The position numbers and the translations under genes are program-made. Of a stretch of 64,000 nucleotides of DNA, positions 9,462-18,572 are shown piece by piece. Under the pieces are notes generated by a model, which saw only the letters and a program-made list of their open reading frames with translations, searched no databases and was not told the origin of the DNA. The stretch spans positions 62,001-126,000 of the forward strand of contig NZ_JAAVLW010000010.1 of NCBI RefSeq assembly GCF_013114835.1, given 5' to 3'. Each line of letters starts with the position of its first letter. Within the stretch, counting starts at the first letter, position 1. The DNA is from Bradyrhizobium archetypum (GTDB lineage: Bacteria > Pseudomonadota > Alphaproteobacteria > Rhizobiales > Xanthobacteraceae).

Positions 9462-10547
9462 ATGACGGCTTTGGATTCACAGCGGCGCGTGGCGCTGATC
9501 ACCGGCGTTACCGGGCAGGACGGTGCCTACCTAGCCGAATATCTGCTCGGCCTTGGCTATACCGTCCACGGCGTCAAGCGGCGGTCGTCCTCGTTCAACA
9601 CGGCGCGGATCGATCACCTGTACCAGGATCCGCATTCCCGCAACGTGCCGTTTGTGCTGCACTACGGCGACATGACCGACTCGACCAACCTGATCCGGCT
9701 GATACAGCAGATCAGGCCGACCGAGATCTATAACCTCGCCGCTCAGAGCCATGTCGGCGTCAGCTTCGAAAGCCCGGAATATACTGCCAATGCGGACGCC
9801 GTCGGCGTGCTGCGGCTTTTGGAAGCGATCCGGATCCTCGGCATGGAGAAGGAGACGCGGTTCTATCAGGCGTCGACCTCCGAGCTTTATGGCTTGGTGC
9901 AGGAAGTGCCGCAGAAGGAGACCACGCCGTTCTATCCGCGCTCGCCCTATGGCGTCGCCAAGCTGTACGGCTACTGGATCACGGTCAATTACCGCGAGGC
10001 CTACGGGATGTTTGCCTCGAACGGGATCCTGTTCAACCATGAGAGCCCGATCCGCGGCGAGACGTTTGTCACCCGCAAGATCACGCGCGGCGTCGCCCGC
10101 ATCGAGGTGGGCCTCGACGAGGCGCTCTATCTCGGCAACCTCGAGGCCAAGCGCGACTGGGGCCATGCACGGGATTATGTCGAGGGCATGCACATGATCC
10201 TGCAGGCCGACGCGGCGGACGATTTCGTGCTGGCGACCGGCGAGACGCGCTCGGTGCGCGAGCTGGTCGAGCTCGCCTTTGCCGAAGTCGGCCGCAGCAT
10301 CGAATGGCGCGGCAAGGGTGCCGACGAGACCGGCGTCGACAACAAGTCCGGCAAGACGGTGGTCAGGATCGATCCCGTCTATTTCCGCCCCACGGAGGTC
10401 GATCTTCTGGTCGGCGACGCCAGCAAGGCGAGGGAGAAGCTGGGCTGGAAACCCAAGACATCCTTCACCCAAATGGTCAGGGAGATGGTTGCGAGCGACC
10501 TCGCTGACGCGCGGCGGGAGGCGGCCAGTGGCAAGCATTCCGTTTGA
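9462..10547 (+). CDS. noeL: GDP-mannose 4,6-dehydratase NoeL
   Basis: 361 residues from the ATG at 9462, which has GGAGAGAG just before it. Converts GDP-D-mannose to GDP-4-keto-6-deoxymannose, the first step to the GDP-L-fucose used to decorate Nod factor. The NAD(P)-binding GVTGQDGAYLAEYL motif is near the N-terminus, with STSELYG and YPRSPYGVAKLYGYW giving the catalytic Thr/Ser-Glu and Tyr-x-x-x-Lys residues of the short-chain dehydrogenase family. Length is normal. It overlaps nolK by 20 bases, so the two are translationally linked. GC-rich codon use resembles ordinary Bradyrhizobium genes more than the neighbouring island DNA. Confidence 0.92.
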   Translation: MTALDSQRRVALITGVTGQDGAYLAEYLLGLGYTVHGVKRRSSSFNTARIDHLYQDPHSRNVPFVLHYGDMTDSTNLIRLIQQIRPTEIYNLAAQSHVGVSFESPEYTANADAVGVLRLLEAIRILGMEKETRFYQASTSELYGLVQEVPQKETTPFYPRSPYGVAKLYGYWITVNYREAYGMFASNGILFNHESPIRGETFVTRKITRGVARIEVGLDEALYLGNLEAKRDWGHARDYVEGMHMILQADAADDFVLATGETRSVRELVELAFAEVGRSIEWRGKGADETGVDNKSGKTVVRIDPVYFRPTEVDLLVGDASKAREKLGWKPKTSFTQMVREMVASDLADARREAASGKHSV

Positions 10548-11481
10548 GCTGAAAGGCAAGACGGTCTACGTCGCCGGCCATCGCGGCATGGTCGGCTCCG
10601 CGCTGGTGCGCCGGCTGGCGCAGGAAGACGTCGAACTGCTGACGATCACCCGCAGCGAGGTCGATCTGCGCGATCAGGCCGCGATCAACAAATGGTTCGC
10701 CGCCCGGCGTCCGCAGGTGGTGTTTCTGGCAGCGGCCAAGGTCGGCGGCATCGTCGCGAACAACACGCTGCGCGCCGAATTCGTCTACGACAATCTGGCG
10801 ATTGCTTCGAACGTGATCCATGCCGCGCACGTCAATGGCGCCGAGAAGCTGATGTTTCTCGGCTCGTCGTGCATCTACCCCAAGCTGGCGCCGCAGCCGC
10901 TGCGCGAGGATTCGATACTCACGGGGCCGCTGGAGCCGACCAATGAGCCCTATGCGATTGCAAAGATCGCCGGGATCAAGATGGTGGAGGCCTATCGCAA
11001 CCAATACGGCGCCGACTTCATCAACGTGATGCCGACCAATCTCTATGGCCGCGGCGACAATTATCATCCCGAATACAGCCACGTCGTCGCCGCGCTGATC
11101 CGCCGTTTCCACGAGGCGAAAGCGTCCGGCGCCAAGGAGGTCGTGGTCTGGGGCACCGGCACGCCGCGGCGCGAATTCCTCTATGTCGACGACCTCGCGG
11201 ATGCCTGCATCCATCTGATGAAGAGCTATTCCAGCGACGAGCTGGTCAATATCGGCACCGGCGAGGACATCACGATCGCCGAATTCGCCCGCGTGGTCGC
11301 GGCGACCGTCGGCTACACCGGCGAGATCGGTTTCGATCCTTCGCGGCCCGACGGCACGCCGCGCAAGCTGCTCGACGTCCGCCGGCTGGCCAAGCTCGGC
11401 TGGCGCGCCAGCACGAAGCTGGAGGACGGCATCAGGCTCGCCTATCAGGCTTTCCTCAGTGAGCACGCGGTGAACGCCTAG
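10528..11481 (+). CDS. nolK: GDP-L-fucose synthase NolK
   Basis: 317 residues from a GTG at 10528 preceded by GGGAGGCGG; the longer upstream reading belongs to noeL. It is the epimerase/reductase that turns the NoeL product into GDP-L-fucose. Motifs: VYVAGHRGMVGSALVRRL (dinucleotide-binding Gly-x-x-Gly-x-x-Gly), FLGSSCIYPK (catalytic Ser/Cys region), EPTNEPYAIAKIAG (Tyr-x-x-x-Lys) and NVMPTNLYG. Full family length. It shares high GC content with noeL and ends against an IS5 fragment on the opposite strand. Confidence 0.92.
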   Translation: MASIPFELKGKTVYVAGHRGMVGSALVRRLAQEDVELLTITRSEVDLRDQAAINKWFAARRPQVVFLAAAKVGGIVANNTLRAEFVYDNLAIASNVIHAAHVNGAEKLMFLGSSCIYPKLAPQPLREDSILTGPLEPTNEPYAIAKIAGIKMVEAYRNQYGADFINVMPTNLYGRGDNYHPEYSHVVAALIRRFHEAKASGAKEVVVWGTGTPRREFLYVDDLADACIHLMKSYSSDELVNIGTGEDITIAEFARVVAATVGYTGEIGFDPSRPDGTPRKLLDVRRLAKLGWRASTKLEDGIRLAYQAFLSEHAVNA

Positions 11482-11834
11482 ATCGCCGAAAGGCTTGTCG
11501 GGCCGTATTGCCGCGCCAAGGTTTCACTGCTCGCGTGGTGCGCCCGCCGCGCGAGCGAGCCGGTCAACGCGTAGAGAATATTGCTCCACACGCCTTGGCG
11601 GCTCCAGCGGTTGAAGCGGTTGTAAATCGTTGTGTACGGCCCGTAGTCTGGCGTATAGTCTCGCCAGCGTGCGCCCGATCGCAGCATGTGGAGAATCCCG
11701 CTGATCACGCATCGGTCATTCACGCGGTGCGCCCCGTGCCGCCCGCGTGGCAACAGCGGTTCGATCCGCTTCCACTCCAACTCGCTCAGGCAGTACAGTT
11801 GCTTCGCCCCCATCGCTTGGGAAGCTTGAATCAC
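11478..11834 (-). mobile_element. IS5-family transposase N-terminal fragment
   Basis: 118 residues: LSELEWKRIEPLLPRGRHGA, then the domain ISGILHMLRSGARWRDYTPD and YTTIYNRFNRWSRQGVW, which is the N-terminal DUF4096/helix region of IS5 (IS1031/IS427-like) transposases. After ALTGSLARRAHH the homology stops and the frame ends against the nolK stop codon, so the DDE catalytic part is missing at this side. It marks a rearrangement junction immediately downstream of nolK. Confidence 0.8.
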
Positions 11835-12410
11835 AAATGACCCCAGACCGGAATCTTTATTGAGTACAGACCCTAGCCTAGTGCCGGCGAGACTGCCCGG
11901 CGGGGAGCTCGGCCTCCATAGGCTTTCCGGAGCGATGACGTGCCCTCGATTCGGCAGCGCCAGGTGGATCGTCGACGCGCACCGCCCTCGGAAGGGCCAA
12001 AGATCGAAATTTAGGCGCGTTCGTACGCCCTCGGTTACGTAGCGGCGCGCGCCTCCAGAATCGCTCGACCGTCGTCCATGATGCGCTACCCTTCAGCTTG
12101 GCGGACGTCCAAATGCTGACTGAAGGTGTCGAGATCTGGCGCGAGAGCATTCAGACGCTTCATGCGTGCGACCCAATCCGATCCGCTCGTGCAGAAGATC
12201 TCGAGATATTGCTTTATGACCTGGATCGTGGCGTGCCCCTCGTGCTGCCGGCTAATATCTTCAGTATGGATAATTGAAAACTCACGCGCCGCTCAGCATG
12301 AGATGAGCGTGCACATTAGCCCTTCCTGACCTGCGGCGCGCGACATATGTGCCATCAACGTCGAGGAGTAAGCTTAACCTCACCCCCCGCGACGCAGTTC
12401 TGCAAAATGT
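11835..12410. other. No supported gene
   Basis: Stretch between the IS5 fragment and hipA with only motif-less short frames; it contains the hipA downstream region. Confidence 0.35.
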
Positions 12411-13772
12411 TCAAGAGAATCCTGGGGGACGCGTGGCGGCCTCGGGATCCGGGTCCTTGTCGGGCTCGTTCTCGGCATCGCTTTTCAGATTCCGCAGCAT
12501 GTCGCGGCAATAGCCGGCGACGTAGTCCGAGATTTGCTGGTAGACCGGAGACTTCTTCAGCGCGTTCAACTCTTCGACGACGGACGGCAGTGCATCGAGG
12601 ACAGCATGAGACAATTCGCCGACGCGCCGCCTCACCTGCGTGCCGGAAAGGTGGTTTTCCTCCGCCATCCGATCCCAATGTTGGGCGTAGATGTGACCGC
12701 GGTTCTTGCCGGCGATCTTCATCGCCAGGTTTCGCGTGACGTCCGGATAGATGTCGCCGTTCATGACGTCGTAGAGCGGCGCCATGGAGACGCCGCCGCT
12801 CGGCTGCAGCAGCAGCGAATAGTTCTTCGAATGCGCATCGACGTTTCCGCAGAGAACGTTGAAGACAAAGAAATCGACGAAACGGGCGGCGTTGAAGGCG
12901 CCTGCCTGCGTGTTCCGCAGAACGTCAAAGCAGTCTTTCAGGGTCGGTCCACGCAGCTTGGTCGCCGGATTGGATTCGTATTTGGTCGACGGGATGTGCC
13001 CCGCGGCCTGGCAGAAATCCTCCTGATGGATTCTGCGGAGGCTTCGCCCGTGAGGCTCGCGGTCGTAGCGCTTCACCAGCAGGTAGTCGAGACCCTCCGC
13101 CTTTCCGATCGTACATTCGGCGACGGGCAGCTTGACCTTGGCCGCCAGGCGAAGACAGAAGGCCTCGTTCTCGACGGCGTTGCTGAAGTGCTTGTTGGCC
13201 GGCTTGAGGATATGCGTCGTCGGCGCGCCATCGAGCGCGAGGCCGACGCCGCCGTCTGGATACTGGACTACAGGAAGCTTGTCCTGCGTGCCGGCCAAAG
13301 ACATGTGGATGCCCTCCTCGCCGACGAGAAGCGGCTTCTCCGGAAGCCGCCGAATGGCGGCGGCGAGTTCCGCTTCGGTGAGCCGCTTATAACGCGGCGT
13401 CCGCTTCGGTCGCTGGTCGGCGGGCCGGTAGACTGCGAGTGCGCCCGGAAGATCCTCTCCCAACTCCTCAAGGAGCGCGAACACGTTCGCCTCCGGAATC
13501 TTGAGGATGGTGCCCACCGTCCTCAGCGTCCGGCCTTCTGGAAATAGGTTCAAAAACCATCGGTACACGACGTCCGGCTCGTGAACGCGCTGAGCGAGCG
13601 GCATGCGGATCGAGACGGCGAACGCCTGAGGATCCTTCACCCACGCTTCATCGTAGACGAACTCGATGTCCTGAATTTGCTCCGAGCGCCGGCGCAGCAG
13701 CCCGACGAGCTTGTCGCCGCACAGGACTTCCAGGGTCTCGCCGGCGCCGCCCGCTTTCGGCTTGCTCGTCAT
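12411..13772 (-). CDS. hipA: HipA-type serine/threonine kinase toxin
   Basis: 453 residues. HipA toxins phosphorylate a translation target (glutamyl-tRNA synthetase in E. coli) and cause growth arrest. Residues 10-110 are the N-subdomain (couple_hipA). The kinase core shows the glycine-containing loop HMSLAGTQDKLPVVQ, the phosphate-binding region ILKPANKHF, the catalytic NVDAHSKNYSLLL (Asp and Asn) and MAPLYDVM (Mg-binding Asp). All key residues are present, so it should be active. The ATG overlaps the hipB stop by four bases, typical of a coupled toxin-antitoxin pair. The C-terminal tail is acidic and proline-rich and may be dispensable. Confidence 0.92.
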   Translation of the reverse strand: MTSKPKAGGAGETLEVLCGDKLVGLLRRRSEQIQDIEFVYDEAWVKDPQAFAVSIRMPLAQRVHEPDVVYRWFLNLFPEGRTLRTVGTILKIPEANVFALLEELGEDLPGALAVYRPADQRPKRTPRYKRLTEAELAAAIRRLPEKPLLVGEEGIHMSLAGTQDKLPVVQYPDGGVGLALDGAPTTHILKPANKHFSNAVENEAFCLRLAAKVKLPVAECTIGKAEGLDYLLVKRYDREPHGRSLRRIHQEDFCQAAGHIPSTKYESNPATKLRGPTLKDCFDVLRNTQAGAFNAARFVDFFVFNVLCGNVDAHSKNYSLLLQPSGGVSMAPLYDVMNGDIYPDVTRNLAMKIAGKNRGHIYAQHWDRMAEENHLSGTQVRRRVGELSHAVLDALPSVVEELNALKKSPVYQQISDYVAGYCRDMLRNLKSDAENEPDKDPDPEAATRPPGFS

Positions 13773-14047
13773 GACGGCGTGAAGTTATCAGGGTCGAAGG
13801 GTTCGGATTCCTCGCTGGCCGACCGAGCCGCCGGCACAGGGCTCATTTCCGCCGTCAGCCGGATGCCGAGCGCCTGCAGCAGGCGGAGGACCAGACCGAC
13901 CTGGCTTGTCTCCTTGCCATTCTCGATGTCGACGATAAACCGGACGCCGACGTTCGCTGCCAAGGCGAGGTCCTGCTGCCGGAGACCTAAGGAGGTCCGC
14001 CGGTTCCGGATCGTTTCGCCGAGTTCTGAGGTGGTCGTGATGGTCAT
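13769..14047 (-). CDS. hipB: HipB-type antitoxin and repressor (XRE family)
   Basis: 92 residues from the ATG at 14047 (the frame also opens at 14095, but that would run through the first operator). The XRE helix-turn-helix is GETIRNRRTSLGLRQQDLAL followed by VGVRFIVDIENGKE, then TSQVGLVLRLLQALGIRLT, which is the typical HipB dimer region. The tail after residue 75 is acidic and disordered, as in antitoxins degraded by proteases. It lies directly before hipA and downstream of four CCCG-n-CGGG palindromes, consistent with autorepression. Confidence 0.9.
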   Translation of the reverse strand: MTITTTSELGETIRNRRTSLGLRQQDLALAANVGVRFIVDIENGKETSQVGLVLRLLQALGIRLTAEMSPVPAARSASEESEPFDPDNFTPS

Positions 14048-14053
14048 GTCATT

Positions 14054-14212
14054 TTCCCGAGCGGGAATATTGCCGACGAAAGAGCGTTCCAGCAAGCCTG
14101 AATTTACCGATCGGGAAAACCACGGTCAAAATGGTTCCGTAGCGAAATTTCCCGAACGGGAAAATATCAACTCAGAACCGGCTGCGACACGAACCAATTT
14201 ACCATCGGGAAA
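14054..14212 (-). promoter_or_regulatory. hipBA operator array: four related palindromes
   Basis: Four copies of a TTTCCCGA-TCGGGAAA-like inverted repeat lie upstream of hipB: TTCCCGAGCGGGAA at 14054-14067, TTTACCGATCGGGAAA at 14103-14118, TTTCCCGAACGGGAAA at 14148-14163 and an imperfect copy at about 14198-14212. Copies 1 and 3 are near-perfect; copies 2 and 4 have one degenerate arm (TTTACC). Centre spacings are about 50, 45 and 50 bases. The first sits over the ribosome-binding region of hipB. This is what a HipB operator set looks like, with different half-site quality possibly giving graded affinity. Confidence 0.75.
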
Positions 14213-14423
14213 TCTGGTCCAAGTCTATCGAACTTGAGAATCATGGGAGTGATCGCGCTTCGCGCGTGCTGATCTTGATCGCAGTTCCGCGGCAATCATG
14301 CCTCACCAAAGCGGCGTGGTGCGGGCCAGCACACAAGCTTCTTCGGACTGTGAGCGAGGCGTGGCCGATTTCCTCAGTGGCTGCCGGCCACTAACCCACC
14401 GGGCAGATCCCACCGTGGTGCTA

Positions 14424-15737
14424 TCAGTCGACATTGGTCGACTTGGCGAAGGACTCGCGTGAAGCCATCGGAATGGCGCCTCCGCGAGTCGGGTCCGCGA
14501 ACGTGCCACCCGCCGAGGCGTAGTCCTTACCTGTACGACGCTCGAGCACGATGCCCATCGCCTCGACATTCGGGATGTCCGACTCGCTCAGCTCGGGCAT
14601 CGATGGCTTGCGGGCAAGTGCCGCCTCTACGTAGGGAGCCAGCTCCTCTTCTTTACGTCGGACGCGCTCGTCTTCCCGTTCTTTCAGAGCAGGCATGACC
14701 TCTTTGGCGAACAGCTCGAGTGCCTCACAGATATGTTCGTGCTTATTCATGCCGCACTGCTGGATAAAGATCATCTGGTCGATACCGACATCAGCATACC
14801 CCATGAGATGCTCGCGAACGCTCTTGGGCTGTCCGATGCTGCCTGAGCCTGGCGTCTCCTTCATCTCGTCCTTGATCGTTTGGAAGCGCCGCCACAAATT
14901 CGTGCGCCCAGGACGGTGTTCGCCATATACCGCATAATGCGCGATCGAATAGCCGAAGAACTTGAAACCATCGAGTCCTCGACGCATAGTTTCTTCGGCG
15001 TTCTCATGAACCATCATACCGTTGAGAGCGGCGATATTGGCGTTTACCGAATGCCCAATGGGCACGCACTCATCGGACTTGATGATCTGATAGTACTCGT
15101 CGCGCCAAACTTTCGCTTGCGACGCCTCCACAAATCCAAAAACCAGCGCCCCTACCGCGTGACGCGCGGCACGCAAAATACTTTCGCGCCGGGAACACGC
15201 CATCCAGATCGGTGGGTGCGGCTTCTGGACCGGCTTTGGCACGATGTTACGGGTCGGCATTGTGAAGAATTGCCCGTCGTACCCGGGATACGGCCGCATA
15301 GTCATCATATTGGCGGTCCGCTCGACGCCTTCCCGCCACATAGCATTTTTCTGCTCGGGCTCGATCCCAAAGCCATGCATCTCGATCAGCGACGCCGATT
15401 CTCCGGTCCCCCACTCAGCGCGCCCCCCAGAGATCAGATCGAGCGTCGCCAGGCGCTCCGCCACCCGCGCCGGATGGTTGTAATTCGGGGAGGACAGGCA
15501 AATGCCGTGACCAATGCGAATAGTCTTTGTACGCTGGGAGACGGCCCCCAGAAATACCTCGGGTGCGGATGAGTGGGAGTATTCCTCGAGGAAATGATGC
15601 TCAACCTCCCACATGTAATCGAATCCGAGCCGATCGGCCAGTTCGATCTGCTCCAGCGCATCACTGAACAATTTTCGCTCGCTGCCGTCCTCCCAAGGCT
15701 GCGGCAACTGGTGTTCATAAAACAGTCCAACCTTCAT
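14424..15737 (-). CDS. Luciferase-like (LLM class) flavin-dependent monooxygenase
   Basis: 437 residues, normal for the bacterial luciferase-like family plus a C-terminal extension. Shows the TIM-barrel landmarks: MKVGLFYEHQLPQPW at the start, LADRLGFDYMWEVEHHF (active-site histidine region), SQRTKTIRIGHGICLSSPNY, HPARVAERLATLDLISGGRA and GTGES. Such enzymes oxidise organic substrates using FMNH2 supplied by a separate reductase; the substrate is not predictable. The ATG overlaps an upstream 75-residue frame by four bases (ATGA), suggesting co-translation. The last 40 residues are not family-typical. Confidence 0.85.
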   Translation of the reverse strand: MKVGLFYEHQLPQPWEDGSERKLFSDALEQIELADRLGFDYMWEVEHHFLEEYSHSSAPEVFLGAVSQRTKTIRIGHGICLSSPNYNHPARVAERLATLDLISGGRAEWGTGESASLIEMHGFGIEPEQKNAMWREGVERTANMMTMRPYPGYDGQFFTMPTRNIVPKPVQKPHPPIWMACSRRESILRAARHAVGALVFGFVEASQAKVWRDEYYQIIKSDECVPIGHSVNANIAALNGMMVHENAEETMRRGLDGFKFFGYSIAHYAVYGEHRPGRTNLWRRFQTIKDEMKETPGSGSIGQPKSVREHLMGYADVGIDQMIFIQQCGMNKHEHICEALELFAKEVMPALKEREDERVRRKEEELAPYVEAALARKPSMPELSESDIPNVEAMGIVLERRTGKDYASAGGTFADPTRGGAIPMASRESFAKSTNVD

Positions 15738-15961
15738 CCGCTTTCTCCCGGTGCACGACGGTCATAAATCCACTTCAAATTTTCTGGCCACGGCGCCGCA
15801 CCACGCTGTGCCAGTTGGCTGGGCACCATGTACTTCGTTCCCTTCGTTGAAAATTCTTGCGCGCCGATCGGAGCTCTCCGTCTCACCTCGACCCGCCCGA
15901 TCTGCTGGAACGGCTTGCGGCGCCCTACGAAGGTAGTGCGCAGCGCCTCATACGCGACCAT
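15734..15961 (-). CDS. Hypothetical 75-residue protein coupled to the flavin monooxygenase
   Basis: From an ATG at 15961 the frame reads MVAYEALRTTFVGRRKPFQQ, then IGRVEVRRRAPIGAQEFSTK and ends GAAPWPENLKWIYDRRAPGE. It overlaps the monooxygenase ATG by four bases. A longer frame reaches 16129 but the extra part looks random. The composition is protein-like (conserved-looking W, P and K positions near the end), yet I cannot name the family. Coupling to the monooxygenase is the main reason to list it. Confidence 0.4.
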   Translation of the reverse strand: MVAYEALRTTFVGRRKPFQQIGRVEVRRRAPIGAQEFSTKGTKYMVPSQLAQRGAAPWPENLKWIYDRRAPGESG

Positions 15962-16494
15962 TCCGGACAAGGCCGACTGAAAGGCAGGCTCGCCAGCGCG
16001 CCGCGAAACCGAAGCCCCACCTGGATGTGCCTCTCTGCCGACGATCAGATACGATAGAGGGACAATGCCGCTGCTGGCCGAATGAGAGCGGCACCACGAA
16101 GAACGTTGGTTCAATTGTCGTGACCGCACTCAAAAATGCAGCATTTATGGCATTGATTTGGATCAACTGAGCAAGTCTCATCTAAACTCCCGGGCCGGTG
16201 CTGCGATATCGCCATTGTCGTAGCGGAGTCGTAGCGGATTCTTTACCGGCGCGGAGCAATCGGCGTGCCACAAGACCTTCCGTGCGAGGCTGCTCGAATA
16301 GGAAAACGGTGTGCTTCGCCGACGGACTACTACCTGCTCAGTGTGGGGCTCTGGAAAATTGACGTCTTCAACCGGACACAGCCGAACACGACAACACGTG
16401 CGTCAAACGAAGACCGTTGGTCTCTGACGAGCTCGAATGCCTGCTCAAGGATCATGTTCCTTATAGCGACTTCACGACCGGGGCGCTTGTCATC
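15962..16494. other. No supported gene
   Basis: Stretch between the monooxygenase pair and the SKWP remnant. Nothing recognised. Confidence 0.35.
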
Positions 16495-18572
16495 TCAGCA
16501 TGCAGCAGGCAACGTGGTGGTCTCGGACATTCTGGGCTCGGCAGCTCGCAGCCGGCAGGGTGTGCCTGCGCTACGTGCAATCCCTTTCGGCTCCCCAGTG
16601 GCGGATGTCCTTGGCGGTGTGCAACCTCGTTGCTGATCTTTCGCAGGCGCGGCTCGAACTCCTGGGCGTTCGCTTGATCCAGCGTATCTCTGCTCCCTTG
16701 CTACGACTCTTTGTGGGAATCGTGATTGGAAATCTTGGCCTTGTAGCTCACTGGCGATATCCGCCATCGCACGGTGGCACACCACCTCTTCCGGCCACGT
16801 ACTGAAACCGTTCACCAGGTTCGCCAGTCCCTGCTGGGTAAACTCAGAGAGCCGGGCGGCGCGAAGGACCTCACCCGCGATTGCGACTGTGGCTTGGCGA
16901 AAGGGCGCCTCTTTCGGCCACTTGCTGAAACTGTTCACCAAATTCGCCAGGTCCTGCTGGGTATAATCAGAGAGCCGGGCGGCACGGCGAAGGACCTCGC
17001 TCGCGATAGCGACTGTGGCTTGGCGACAGCTCGCCTCTTCCGGCCACTTGCTGAAACCGTTCGCCAGGTTCGCCAGGTCCTGCTGGGTAAACCCAGAGAG
17101 CCGGGCGGCGCGACGAACGACCTCAACCGCTATCGCGACTGCGGCTTGGCGACAGGGCGTCTGTTTCGGCCACTTGCTGAAACTGTTCACCAAATTCGCC
17201 AGGTCCTGCTGGGTATAATCAGAGAGCCGGGCGACACGGCGAAGGACCTCGCTCGCAATAGCGACTGCGGCCTGGCGAGAGGCCACCTCCTCCGGCCATT
17301 TGCTGAAACCGTTTACCAGGTTCGCCAAGTGAGCGTGAGTGAACTGAGAGAGCTGAAGTACACGGCGAAGGACCTCCCCCGCGATCGCGACTGTGGCTTG
17401 GCGACAAGCCGCCTCCTCCCGCCACTTGCTGAAGCCGTTCGCCAAATTCGCCAGTCCCTGATGAGTTACATCAGAGAGCCGGGCGGCTCGGCGAAGGACC
17501 TCGCCCGCGATCGCAACTGTGCCCTGGCGAGAGGCCGCCTCCCCTGGCCACTTGCTGAATCCGTTCACCAGGTTCGCCAGTCCCTAATGAGTAAAATCAG
17601 AGAACCGGCCGGGACGGCGAAGGACCTCACCCGCGATGGCGACTGTGGCTTGCCGAGAGGGCTCCTCCGGCCATTTACTGAAGCCGTTCACCAGGTTCGC
17701 CAGGTCCTGCTGATTAAAATGAGAGAGCTGGTCGCCTCGGCGAAGGACCTCACCCGCAATCGCCACTGTGGCTTGGCGACAGGCAGCCGCTTCTCGCCAC
17801 TTGCTGAAACCGTTCACCAGCTTCGCCAGTCCTGCTGATTGAAAAGAGACAGCTGGTCGCCGCGGCGAAGGACCTCACCCGCAATCGCGAATATGGCTTT
17901 GCGAGAGACAGCTTCTTTTGGCCACTTGCTGAAACCGTTCACCAGGTTCGCCAGTCCCCGCGGGGTAAACTCAGAGAACCGGGGATAGCGGCCTAAACGG
18001 CGAAGCACCTCACCCGCGACTGCGATCGCGGCTTGGCGAGAGGCCGTCTCTTCTGGCCACTTGCTGAAACCGTTCACCAGCAGTCCTAGACTTTGGCTGT
18101 TCAACTCCTGAAGCGCTCGGCTTTCATCGTGACAACATTCGGCGATTCTGATCGTTGCACTACGGCATTCCGCCACTCTTGAGTATCGACCGAATGATGA
18201 TGCGAACAACGAAAGGGCTCTGAGCCCGACTTTCTTAATCAGAGCCTTATCAAGCCGCGACACACATGCAGCTATGCGCTCGCACGCTTGGATACCTGCC
18301 TGACCTCCGGCCTGCCGGCTCACCGCGTCGCATGTCGTAGCGTACCCCAACGATTTCCCGACGCGGATGTCTTCTTCGAAGCATGCCACAAATCGCAATT
18401 GGAAATCCGTGGCGGTCTTTTGCAGAAAGGTTGCGTGGTCCACCATACGCAGCTGCCTGTCGTGCTTCAGCACTGCAGCCGAGAATTCACCGATGTGGCG
18501 AATGCGATCAATCTCGTTTAGCGCTTCACTAAGTTTCATCAGAACGTACACAACGTCATTACGAGATCGCAC
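16495..18572 (-). pseudogene. SKWP-repeat type III effector, inactivated
   Basis: The minus strand encodes an N-terminal part (MRSRNDVVYVLMKLSEALNE..., about 135 residues) followed by about eleven copies of a ~40-residue repeat with the core LANLVNGFSKWPEE and the linker ATVAIAGEVLRRAARLSDYT. This is the SKWP repeat of Ralstonia RipS and Xanthomonas XopAD effectors. The frame is broken near 17832, where one C is missing in the codons for QQDLANL, and again by a CAG-to-TAG nonsense change at 17581-17583. Correcting both restores one reading frame from 18572 to 16495. The family's proteins are much longer, so the 3' part is also lost. No clear tts box remains upstream. Confidence 0.8.

Noticed and set aside
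9531..10559. 342-residue open frame opposite noeL, and similar long frames opposite nolK (10477-11466), hipA (12534-13547), M16 genes (49668-50822)
   Set aside because: Shadows of GC-rich genes: arginine/aspartate/valine-biased composition, no motifs, and the sense strand encodes clear enzymes.
16774..17838. 354-residue repetitive open frame on the plus strand
   Set aside because: Antisense of the SKWP repeats; its regularity only mirrors the real repeats on the minus strand.
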